Of a stretch of 64,000 nucleotides of DNA, positions 57,185-64,000 are shown in pieces. A program made the translations under genes and the position numbers. Numbering within the stretch: the stretch's first letter is position 1; each line of letters begins with the position of its first letter. The notes beneath the pieces were generated by a model. The model was given only the letters and a program-made list of their open reading frames with translations, did no database searches and was not told the origin of the DNA. This DNA comes from Gammaproteobacteria bacterium (GTDB taxonomy: Bacteria; Pseudomonadota; Gammaproteobacteria; JABCZS01), in contig JABCZS010000009.1 in assembly GCA_013289605.1 (NCBI GenBank), positions 1 to 64,000 on the forward strand. Direction: 5' to 3'.

Positions 57185-57440
57185 TTAAAATCCCCCCGGA
57201 CGAAGCGTCCGACCCCCTTTACAAAGGGGGCAATTTTATCGCAATTCTTATAGTGAATTGCTCTCTTTGTTAAGGGAGTAGGTTTATCACAGGTCTGTGT
57301 GGAAAAATTGCCCCCTTTGTAAAGCTGAATCTACTACACAAATGTCTGTGTCTATAAAGGAGACTGGCCGTAGAAGCAGAGAGATCGATAGGCTTGCCCC
57401 CTTTGTAAAGGGGGCCGGACGTTTCGGCCGGGGGGATTTT
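57185..57440. repeat. Cluster of arms of the CCCCCTTTGTAAAGGGGG family
   Basis: Three pieces occur: an arm at 57185-57232, a half palindrome at 57307-57325 continuing into AGCTGAATCTACTACACAAA (also found inverted at 32540), and an opposite arm at 57392-57440. They may be a disrupted full element. No gene is recognised in 56983-57559, so this is a repeat-only spacer upstream of 6S RNA. Confidence 0.75.
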
Positions 57441-57559
57441 GAGATCTTTAATTTGCTCCGACCCACTCATAAAAACCCCATCATTTTTTCTTGGTCGTAG
57501 GTTGAGCATGGCTTACCCCCTTAACATCCCCCTCTGTTTGTGGTATCTTTAAATTGTAA

Positions 57560-57745
57560 GCATGAGCTACTCAACTGTAGTTAAGAACATTGTGTTTTAG
57601 AACTGTAATTATTTAGATGGGTGTTCGGATATAGTATTCGCGGTGAGCACGCTTGGATTTTACCAAGAAGCCTAAAACGAATCTCAAGGATACCACTTGA
57701 ACCAAAAGGTTCAAAACACCCTTATCTCAGCTGAGCAGCTTTGCT
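57560..57745 (+). ncRNA. ssrS: 6S RNA
   Basis: 6S RNA binds the housekeeping RNA polymerase and mimics an open promoter. The 3' half matches the E. coli RNA closely: CGCGGTGAGCACGCTTGGAT, then CCAAGAAGCCTAAAACGA (E. coli CCGAGAAGCCTTAAAACTGCG) and CACTTGAACCAAAAGGTTCAA. GGGTGTT (57620) can pair with AACACCC (57715) to close the large central bubble. It lies directly upstream of the cyclo-ligase gene, the conserved gammaproteobacterial order. A short hairpin and T-run (57744-57754) mark the 3' side. The ends are approximate; the 5' part is divergent. Confidence 0.85.
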
Positions 57746-57773
57746 TTTTTCTTTATACCACAATTGTATTTCC

Positions 57774-58355
57774 ATGAATAATACTGAACTTCGTTTACAC
57801 TTACGCACCCAGCGTTTGCTGTTGCCCGAAGCTATGCAGCATGCTGCGTCCCACCAAGTCTGTCATTTTGCTTTGCAATTAAACCGTTATCGCTTAAGCG
57901 AGCATATTGCTTTTTATTTAAAGCATGAGGCGGAGATTGATCCCCTATCTATATTAGAAGCCGCATTTGCTGCGGGTAAAAAATGTTATTTGCCCGTGCT
58001 GCATCCGCGGAAAATTGGGGAATTGTGTTTTATGCCTTATGCGCCTTTAGATCCTTTAATCCCTAATCGCTATGGAATCCTAGAGCCTAAATATCATGCC
58101 GATTTGGTATTGCCTGTTTGGCATTTGGATTTAGTGTTTGCGCCACTTGTTGCATTTGATCATGATAAAAATCGTTTAGGGATGGGCAAGGGTTATTATG
58201 ATCGCACGTTTTCTTTTGTTAAACATGATGAAAATGCGCATAAACCTTATTTAGTCGGGTTAGCGTATGAGTTTCAGAAAGTGGTGAAGTTAAATGCTAT
58301 GGCGCATGATGTGCGAATGCATGAGGTGATTACTGAGCAAGGACTGGTGATTTGA
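57774..58355 (+). CDS. ygfA: 5-formyltetrahydrofolate cyclo-ligase family protein
   Basis: The enzyme converts 5-formyl-THF to 5,10-methenyl-THF with ATP. The signature RLGMGKGYYDRTF is present near residue 140, and LPVLHPRKIGELCFMPY and GILEPKYHAD match the family. The frame is open from a TTG at 57741 within the 6S terminator region; the ATG at 57774 gives 193 residues, the usual length. The last 26 bases overlap the convergent gene at 58330. Confidence 0.93.
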   Translation: MNNTELRLHLRTQRLLLPEAMQHAASHQVCHFALQLNRYRLSEHIAFYLKHEAEIDPLSILEAAFAAGKKCYLPVLHPRKIGELCFMPYAPLDPLIPNRYGILEPKYHADLVLPVWHLDLVFAPLVAFDHDKNRLGMGKGYYDRTFSFVKHDENAHKPYLVGLAYEFQKVVKLNAMAHDVRMHEVITEQGLVI

Positions 58356-61300
58356 GAGCGTCGATTTTCTTATTTACTTGTTCATGTACCGATTCGGTAG
58401 CATTGATGATGTTTGAAAGTTTTGCGTTAGATTTATAAGCTTGAACCATCATCGCAGAACCGCCTACGCCCCAGCCTGCTCCTGCAGCTAGACCTAAACC
58501 GGTACCAATACCTAAAACCGCTTTTCCTGAAAGGAACCAAAACCCTAATTGAGCTAAAGGAATACTGAAAAAAGTACCCGTACCAAGCGTTTGTGCGCAG
58601 ATATAAGCCGAAGTAACAATGAGGAGTACGCCTAATAGAAAAACGGCTGCTGCTATAACCATCTGTAATCTAGGGCTGTAGCGCGCAAATTTAAGTGAAT
58701 TTATGCCATCGGCGATAGTTTTTAGTTCTTTTGTAAGGGTTGCGGTTGCAGCTTGAACTGTCAAATCCGCATTCGTGGTGCATAAAGGTAAAACCGTAAG
58801 TATTGCTTTTTGTATGCTGGTAATGGCTGGTTTATTTTCTTCTAATTCATCATCAGATAAATTCAAAAGTGTGGGCATAAAGAAACGTAACGCTTGAGCT
58901 AATAAAGCGTTAGTATTTTTACGGTTTTCTGCCTCAATTAAATTATTCTGCTCTTCAATTTGTTTTCTTAAAGATATTTTTGCCAATATAGGGCTCTTAA
59001 CTAGGGGCAAAGAATTTCTGTCGGCAGTACTGTTCTTTAATCCGAGTTCCTTTTTATATTTCTCTTCAATATATAGCTTAGGGTTAGGTAATATTTTTGT
59101 AAGTTCTGGTTTCGAAGCATACATCCCCTGTATCACATTGCCTTGCGGGGTGACTTCCCAAACTGTCACTATTTCTCCAGGAATCTCTATAGTTATATTT
59201 TTGGCAACGTTAGTCCTTTCATCAAATTCACTCGAGGATGCATTAACCCTGATATTACTTTCTATTGCCATCCCATATCGTCTACCTTTATGCTCTTTAT
59301 ATCTAAGTTTTGATTGAGTAGAAAAAGCGTAAGGTATGATTTGATCAGTAATTGAGAAATATGATAATATTATTGCATGATTTGCCATCTGCATGAAAGG
59401 ATTTAAATTATATTGTGCATGCCATTTGAGACCATATTTTTCTATAGCCCTAGAAAATTCATCTGAAGAAGTATGATTTACATTCGCCCCAGTAGGTTTG
59501 GTTAGAATCTTTCCACCTTCTTCAATTTCTAAATCGTCACATCGACGAATATCCTTCCAGGACGTTTCAGTTTCATCTATTTCTGATGTACCAGGCTGAT
59601 GTAAATATATTTGATTCTCATCGCCAATTTCACAAATTGCAGCATTATGTATTTTTCTACTGAGTACTCGATCGTGTTGATCAATTGCTACCGTATCGCC
59701 TCCCCCTTCGCTTAGCAATTGATAGTTATTTCCATCATATAAAATAGATTTATCACTCGCTGCTTCTCTGACATCCTCTTCTTTAAAGAGTGCATAGCCT
59801 TTCAAACCAGGATAAAATTCATCAGGATCTGATCCTAATGAATTAGTAGCGCTATAACAGATTTGCGATGTGATCGTTGCGTCTAAGCTTTCTTGGGGAG
59901 CCAGCGCAATGGTATGCAATAAAGGTGTGGTGCCATAAGCATCAGCAAGATAATACTCCTCTGCAACCTCTTCATACAGCGTCACGATATAACCAGGAAT
60001 GATTTGGCCGTCAAATTGATAAGAGGTTTTAGTTAAAATATAATTTCTTTGGTCTTGATTAACTATTATTGTTTCGGTTTCTGCAACACTGAATTTATTT
60101 TGCGCTTCATCTTTGAAACGTTTTTTCATGTGGGCAGTGAAAGGTTGATCAGTGTTGAAACCCTCTTTCTCCCACCATTTATCAAACTGATATCGATCAG
60201 GGGTAATATCATTTTCTTTATATGCAGCACCAACCAATTTGTCATGCGCAAACTTTTGGGTCTCAGTCAATGGTAAGCCCAGCTTGTCTTCAAGCAATTG
60301 ATGTCGTATAGCTTTAACAGTTGTTTCTTGAGGTGTCACTTCTAGTTTAATAAACTCAGCTATCCGATTGGATGGATCCGCAATGATCTGATCAATATAA
60401 ATTCCCTCATCATCTGCTCGATACACAGTGATCACGGGCTTATCAAGAGAAATGGGGTAGCTTGGAGAACCACCTATAGGATAAAAACGCAAATGATGTT
60501 CTACAGTAATACAGCAAGGTTCTTTTTGACCTTCACCTTCAAAATCAATTTCGGTAAAACGCATCAACAGTATCGAAGAATTAAATTGTAAACCAGTATC
60601 TGCTCTTTTAGTTTGCTCTTCTCTACTTACAGAATTAAAGATATACTTAACTAGCGTGCCATGATGCTGCTCGCGCATTACAACAAAAGGTTGAAATTTT
60701 GTGTTTTCAGTAATACTCGTTGAGACTTCTTGAGCGTAACCCGCATCATTAAGAATTGGAATGTGAGCTGTGTTATCAACCACTAACATTCCCATTCCAT
60801 CAAAATCTCTTGCAAAGTTCGCTGAACCTTTTGCTGTCTTCTTTTGATCAATATCACTAGGAAAATGAGCATAAATTTTATTGTTTTTATAATACAGTAA
60901 AGAGTCTTTCACCGACCCCTCGGGCCGTATATGTTCAGTTTTTGTGAAAGCAGGCGATAATACCGATTTGGTTATACCTGTGTAATTACTTAAATCAAAT
61001 TTTACGTGTTCTTGAACTTTTCTAATTATAGAGGAAATAGTACCTGATGCTATAGGCCTATCGTATTGATGTTCCTCAGTAGTAAGGGTGGGGTGATTAG
61101 TTATCACATTATCTTCAGGATTTCTGATAACCACTTCTGTTTCATTATTATCGATAACATGTTGAGAATTTCTGATAAACACTTCCATAGTCGGAACAAC
61201 ATTATTTTCAGATCCTGCTTTGGAAACTCCGTTATAATTATTTACTAAGGATACTGACACCCTCATTTGCCCAAAATCAAATCCAACTTCTTCTGTGTCT

Positions 61301-61521
61301 GAGCCTGTGGCAGAATTAGAGGAAGAGAACGATGCAGAGTGAGTAGAGTTATTCGAATCAGATAATGTTGAAGAGGGTGTCGTTGATCCTGAAGATGATA
61401 AAGGGCCTTCGCCTAGAAGGCGAGAATCGGTTTGTTCTACAAAAGGAAGTCTTGTGCTTCCATTAGAAGTTTCTTCTTTTTGTCCTTCTAGAACTTTTGT
61501 ATCCTCAATAGGATTACCCAT
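58330..61521 (-). CDS. 1063-residue protein of unknown function with C-terminal membrane hairpin
   Basis: I do not recognise a family. The first 80 residues are Ser/Thr-rich and low in complexity. Three distant copies of a module appear: ISLDKPVITVYRADDEGIY, IPGYIVTLYEEVAEEYYLAD and IPGEIVTVWEVTPQGNVIQG. Each is preceded by an extended strand region and followed by a short acidic or hydrophobic segment. Near the C-terminus are a coiled-coil-like stretch (about 870-940) and two long hydrophobic segments (about 955-1020, glycine-rich second half). An amphipathic tail ends the protein. There is no signal peptide. The tail gene end overlaps the convergent ygfA by 26 bases. An effector placed in host membranes is a plausible inference. 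Confidence 0.85.
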   Translation of the reverse strand: MGNPIEDTKVLEGQKEETSNGSTRLPFVEQTDSRLLGEGPLSSSGSTTPSSTLSDSNNSTHSASFSSSNSATGSDTEEVGFDFGQMRVSVSLVNNYNGVSKAGSENNVVPTMEVFIRNSQHVIDNNETEVVIRNPEDNVITNHPTLTTEEHQYDRPIASGTISSIIRKVQEHVKFDLSNYTGITKSVLSPAFTKTEHIRPEGSVKDSLLYYKNNKIYAHFPSDIDQKKTAKGSANFARDFDGMGMLVVDNTAHIPILNDAGYAQEVSTSITENTKFQPFVVMREQHHGTLVKYIFNSVSREEQTKRADTGLQFNSSILLMRFTEIDFEGEGQKEPCCITVEHHLRFYPIGGSPSYPISLDKPVITVYRADDEGIYIDQIIADPSNRIAEFIKLEVTPQETTVKAIRHQLLEDKLGLPLTETQKFAHDKLVGAAYKENDITPDRYQFDKWWEKEGFNTDQPFTAHMKKRFKDEAQNKFSVAETETIIVNQDQRNYILTKTSYQFDGQIIPGYIVTLYEEVAEEYYLADAYGTTPLLHTIALAPQESLDATITSQICYSATNSLGSDPDEFYPGLKGYALFKEEDVREAASDKSILYDGNNYQLLSEGGGDTVAIDQHDRVLSRKIHNAAICEIGDENQIYLHQPGTSEIDETETSWKDIRRCDDLEIEEGGKILTKPTGANVNHTSSDEFSRAIEKYGLKWHAQYNLNPFMQMANHAIILSYFSITDQIIPYAFSTQSKLRYKEHKGRRYGMAIESNIRVNASSSEFDERTNVAKNITIEIPGEIVTVWEVTPQGNVIQGMYASKPELTKILPNPKLYIEEKYKKELGLKNSTADRNSLPLVKSPILAKISLRKQIEEQNNLIEAENRKNTNALLAQALRFFMPTLLNLSDDELEENKPAITSIQKAILTVLPLCTTNADLTVQAATATLTKELKTIADGINSLKFARYSPRLQMVIAAAVFLLGVLLIVTSAYICAQTLGTGTFFSIPLAQLGFWFLSGKAVLGIGTGLGLAAGAGWGVGGSAMMVQAYKSNAKLSNIINATESVHEQVNKKIDALKSPVLAQ

Positions 61522-61682
61522 GTATTAAAAACCTCTCATTTATCAACCCTATACTTATTAGATCATACTACCAGATTAACATTAAGTAATTATTAACTCC
61601 TAATCAAGTTCCACTGCCCAGTCTTTAAAAATCATGATAAAATTCAATCTGTTCCATATATTCACTTCTTAAGGAAACCCTT

Positions 61683-62141
61683 ATGGCATATTGGCTCATG
61701 AAATCCGAACCCACAACTTACAGTATTGACGATCTGGCGCAAGCACGAGGAAAAAAGGGGTTTTGGGACGGGGTGCGTAACTACCAAGCCCGCAATTTTA
61801 TCCGCAGCATGCAACCTGGCGATTTGGCGTTTTTTTACCATTCTAGTTGTAAAGTACCTGGAATAGTGGGAATAGTCCAGGTCACCCAGTCGCCTCGGCC
61901 TGATGAAACTGCGTTTGATCCTGCGTCTGCCTACTTCGACCCGGACTCTAAGCCGGAAAACCCGCGCTGGTTTGGGGTGGATATTCAATTGGTTGAAAAA
62001 TTACCCGAAATCATTACCTTAACTGAATTAAGGCATCATCCGGCATTAAGTGAATTGCAACTGTTAAAAAGAGGTAACCGCTTATCAGTCATGCCGGTGA
62101 CAAAAGTAGAGTGGCGGGTGATATTAGATTTACATCAGTGA
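61683..62141 (+). CDS. EVE-domain protein
   Basis: EVE domains are PUA-like folds that bind modified bases in RNA or DNA. The 152-residue protein matches the family along its length: MAYWLMKSEPTTYSIDDLA, WDGVRNYQARNFIRSMQPGDLAFFYHS, GIVQVTQSPRPDETAFDP, RWFGVDIQLVEKLPEIITLTELR and RLSVMPVTKVEW. AAGGAAA precedes the ATG. In gammaproteobacteria such genes are often near ygfA/6S RNA; here the 1063-residue gene separates them. The exact ligand is unknown. Confidence 0.92.
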   Translation: MAYWLMKSEPTTYSIDDLAQARGKKGFWDGVRNYQARNFIRSMQPGDLAFFYHSSCKVPGIVGIVQVTQSPRPDETAFDPASAYFDPDSKPENPRWFGVDIQLVEKLPEIITLTELRHHPALSELQLLKRGNRLSVMPVTKVEWRVILDLHQ

Positions 62142-62194
62142 GGGCTTCTAGGATACCAACTGAGTTACCTTAGGAATTACAACAAGCTCAATTG

Positions 62195-62273
62195 CGCGCG
62201 CGGCGGCAATAGAGGTTCTGATCTGAATAACACATGGGCTTTATATGAAGGATCCGAACCTCTATTGCCGCGC
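62195..62273. repeat. Inverted repeat with GCAATAGAGGTTC arms
   Basis: GCGGCAATAGAGGTTC and GAACCTCTATTGCCGC form arms around a centre of about 35 bases that includes GATC near each arm. The outer part on the right ends CTCGCAATGACGA. It lies in the convergent gap between the EVE gene and the LRR gene and may be a terminator. Its sequence is unlike the other repeats in the window. Confidence 0.65.
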
Positions 62274-62321
62274 TGCGCTCGCAATGACGAAGCTGTTGGA
62301 TTTATTCATCAATGTCTATTT

Positions 62322-63983
62322 TTATTGAAATGTAAGAGCATTCGCACCGCTAGTCTTCATCGCAGACAACGACTGTATAAATGTTTGCATGCGCGCATCA
62401 TTATCAAAACTAAGTGTCATACTAGTTTCTCCTTCATAACGCATTGCATGTGCAAGCTGTTCATTTAATAATTCATGAATGTGAGAAATATGCCGAAAAT
62501 CCGCTAGCGTAAAATCAACTGTTAATGTGTTGTTGTCAGTAGAAATGCCAGCTGGCAGCGTAGTATTATTTTCTTCTTTTGTTGTTTGCATTTGACTTGC
62601 CGCCAGATGCGTCACCGGAGCTAGGGTCATAGAGGATGATGCTTTCGTTTCTAAAAGAGGGATAGCCTTACCTTGCAATACCGCCACGCAATCTAAATAC
62701 CCTAATTGCTCAGCAAGCTGTAATGCCGTGATGGCTTGAGCATTTTTTCTATTCTTTTGTATGCCTGGATGCTGTAGCAATGCATATAATATTGCAACAT
62801 TTCTATGCTTAACAGCTTCGTGCAACAAAGTAGCTTTACCTAATTTCTCTTGTAAATAATCACCAGATGGTTGCACGCCCCTTGTTATTAAGCTTTGAAC
62901 TTGTTCAAGTTGATGGGTTTGTACTGCAGTAATTAATCGCTCAGCCAGTGTTTGGTTGCGTTGAAGGAGAAATTTAATTTTTTGTACACTGCTTTCATAA
63001 AGGAGTGTACCCGTTTCATGCACACGAACTTCGGTCAAGGTATAATTAACCATGAGGGCTTCAGCTAAGTACTCAATGCCTTCACCGATACGATAATTAC
63101 TTCTCAGGTCAATTAAAGTCAAAGTCTTATTCAATTTCAGGGCTTCGGCTAAGTGCTTAAACCCAGTAACACCAATGTTATTTTGATCCAGCCAAATTGA
63201 ACTCAAGGTACGATTGACCTTAAGAGCTTTGGCTAAATATCCAGCACCTACATCGCCGATTAGATTATGTCCCAGGTCAATCCAACCCAAAGTATAATTG
63301 ACGTTTAGGGCGTCTGCTAAGTATCCAGCACCTACATCTCTGATGTAATTCTCATTTAGTGCAATGAAAGTCAAAGAATGATTGACCTTAAAGATTACAG
63401 CTAAATACAGAACGTCTTCATTGTAAATGTCATTTCCCGTTAAATTAAGTAGTTCCCTATTTGCAGAATTTGACATTAATGCTCGTACTTCTTGTGGAGT
63501 AAGATGAAATTTATTCATTGTGCTATACGGAAAATACAAACACCCTTTTATACTTTTGCCATCAAGTGCATCACAACCTGATAATTCTACTATTGCGTCA
63601 GATTTTGACTTAACTTCAAGATATATTAATTGAGTACAATTCTTGGCATTCAGTATCTCTAATTGCGGCGCATACAGATTTATTCTAGTCAGGGTCTTAG
63701 AATTGCTGACATTTAGATGTTGTAAACTTTGAAAAACCACTGGTGCTTCACGAATAATTTGAGTCATACCAGTACCACTTAAATCTAAATACATTAGATG
63801 CGGCACATGATTTGCTAAAGCATTCACGCTGGCATGCGTTAATTTTTTGCAATTTGCTAGGTTAAGTTTGGTTAAATGTTCGCCCGCATAATCTGAGGTG
63901 AGGAATTCTAATAATATTGCATCCGTTAATACATCGGCAAATGGGCTTAAATCAAGCTCGGTGTAAGGAATCGCTTTCATCAA
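62322..63983 (-). CDS. Leucine-rich-repeat and ankyrin-repeat protein
   Basis: The 553-residue protein has an N-terminal LRR stretch (about 35-150: LTKLNLANCKKLTHASVNAL, LMYLDLSGTGM and LQHLNVSNSKTLTRI). Ribonuclease-inhibitor-type LRRs of about 28 residues follow from about 175 to 320: LTFIALNENYIRDVGAGYLADAL, LGWIDLGHNLIGDVGAGYLA, LSSIWLDQNNIGVTGFKHLA and LTLIDLRSNYRIGEGIEYLA. Two or three ankyrin-like repeats cover about 350-440 (ATLLHEAVKHRNVAILYALLQ, ITALQLAEQLGYLDCVAVLQ). A C-terminal region of about 90 residues is unknown. RI-type LRRs are usual in eukaryotes and in host-associated bacteria, so an effector role is inferred. The gene appears complete, starting 17 bases from the window edge. 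Confidence 0.88.
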   Translation of the reverse strand: MMKAIPYTELDLSPFADVLTDAILLEFLTSDYAGEHLTKLNLANCKKLTHASVNALANHVPHLMYLDLSGTGMTQIIREAPVVFQSLQHLNVSNSKTLTRINLYAPQLEILNAKNCTQLIYLEVKSKSDAIVELSGCDALDGKSIKGCLYFPYSTMNKFHLTPQEVRALMSNSANRELLNLTGNDIYNEDVLYLAVIFKVNHSLTFIALNENYIRDVGAGYLADALNVNYTLGWIDLGHNLIGDVGAGYLAKALKVNRTLSSIWLDQNNIGVTGFKHLAEALKLNKTLTLIDLRSNYRIGEGIEYLAEALMVNYTLTEVRVHETGTLLYESSVQKIKFLLQRNQTLAERLITAVQTHQLEQVQSLITRGVQPSGDYLQEKLGKATLLHEAVKHRNVAILYALLQHPGIQKNRKNAQAITALQLAEQLGYLDCVAVLQGKAIPLLETKASSSMTLAPVTHLAASQMQTTKEENNTTLPAGISTDNNTLTVDFTLADFRHISHIHELLNEQLAHAMRYEGETSMTLSFDNDARMQTFIQSLSAMKTSGANALTFQ

Positions 63984-64000
63984 TTTAATAATACGGTTTA

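Overview
The window reads as chromosome of a gammaproteobacterium, most likely of the Legionellales/Coxiella-like group or a neighbouring host-associated lineage. The evidence is the gene order. Read along the minus strand it runs carA-carB, rlmE-ftsH-folP-glmM, tpiA-secG-tRNA-Leu, nuoA to nuoN, then initiator tRNA-rimP-nusA-infB-rbfA-truB-rpsO-pnp. This is the order I know from Coxiella and Legionella, with 6S RNA directly upstream of the 5-formyl-THF cyclo-ligase gene as in other gammaproteobacteria. Large proteins with ankyrin-like, leucine-rich or no known domains are interspersed. That fits an intracellular or amoeba-associated life, but the species cannot be fixed from the sequence.

Layout. 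Positions 188-8790 hold the transcription/translation operon, driven by a clear sigma70-type promoter in front of the initiator tRNA. Positions 8790-26240 are an accessory region inserted between nuoN and that operon. It carries a VapBC-type toxin-antitoxin pair with its own promoter and direct-repeat operator, an OxyR-like regulator, and a three-gene RND efflux operon. It also has an MscS-like / soluble MgtE-like / full MgtE operon, an AAA ATPase of the DUF4143 type, a Fic-fold protein with an altered catalytic motif, a secreted Asp-box propeller protein and a secreted ice-binding-like (DUF3494) protein. Positions 26245-41013 are a complete 14-gene complex I operon, split once by a 549-bp repeat-filled gap between nuoJ and nuoI. 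Positions 41079-54283 are housekeeping genes, with one 730-residue protein of unknown function inserted between tpiA and glmM. Positions 54388-63983 are mixed: a second DUF4143 ATPase with a palindromic operator, a Bcr/CflA-type exporter preceded by a seven-codon valine-rich leader peptide, 6S RNA, the cyclo-ligase, a 1063-residue candidate effector, an EVE-domain protein and an LRR-ankyrin protein.

Repeats are the most unusual feature. Four kinds occur. (a) Long hairpin elements at 8858, 10701 and 48938 look modular: two share the loop but not the arms, and two share the arm tips but not the loop. (b) A family of about 125 bp has arms carrying an 18-bp palindrome, with full copies at 32149, 32368 and 49748 and single arms elsewhere. 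(c) A small hairpin built on GACACCCA/TGGGTGTC follows accessory genes. (d) A decayed second copy of the 3' end of nuoN at 22703 brackets the Asp-box / ice-binding-like segment. No transposase or integrase gene lies in the window, so any movement of these repeats would depend on genes elsewhere.

Starts were moved from the longest open frame where a Shine-Dalgarno match, a gene junction or family length supported it (pnp, rbfA, rimP, vapC, nuoB, nuoC, nuoG, nuoI, tpiA, glmM, carB, the second ATPase and the cyclo-ligase). All family assignments come from reading motifs; no database search was run.
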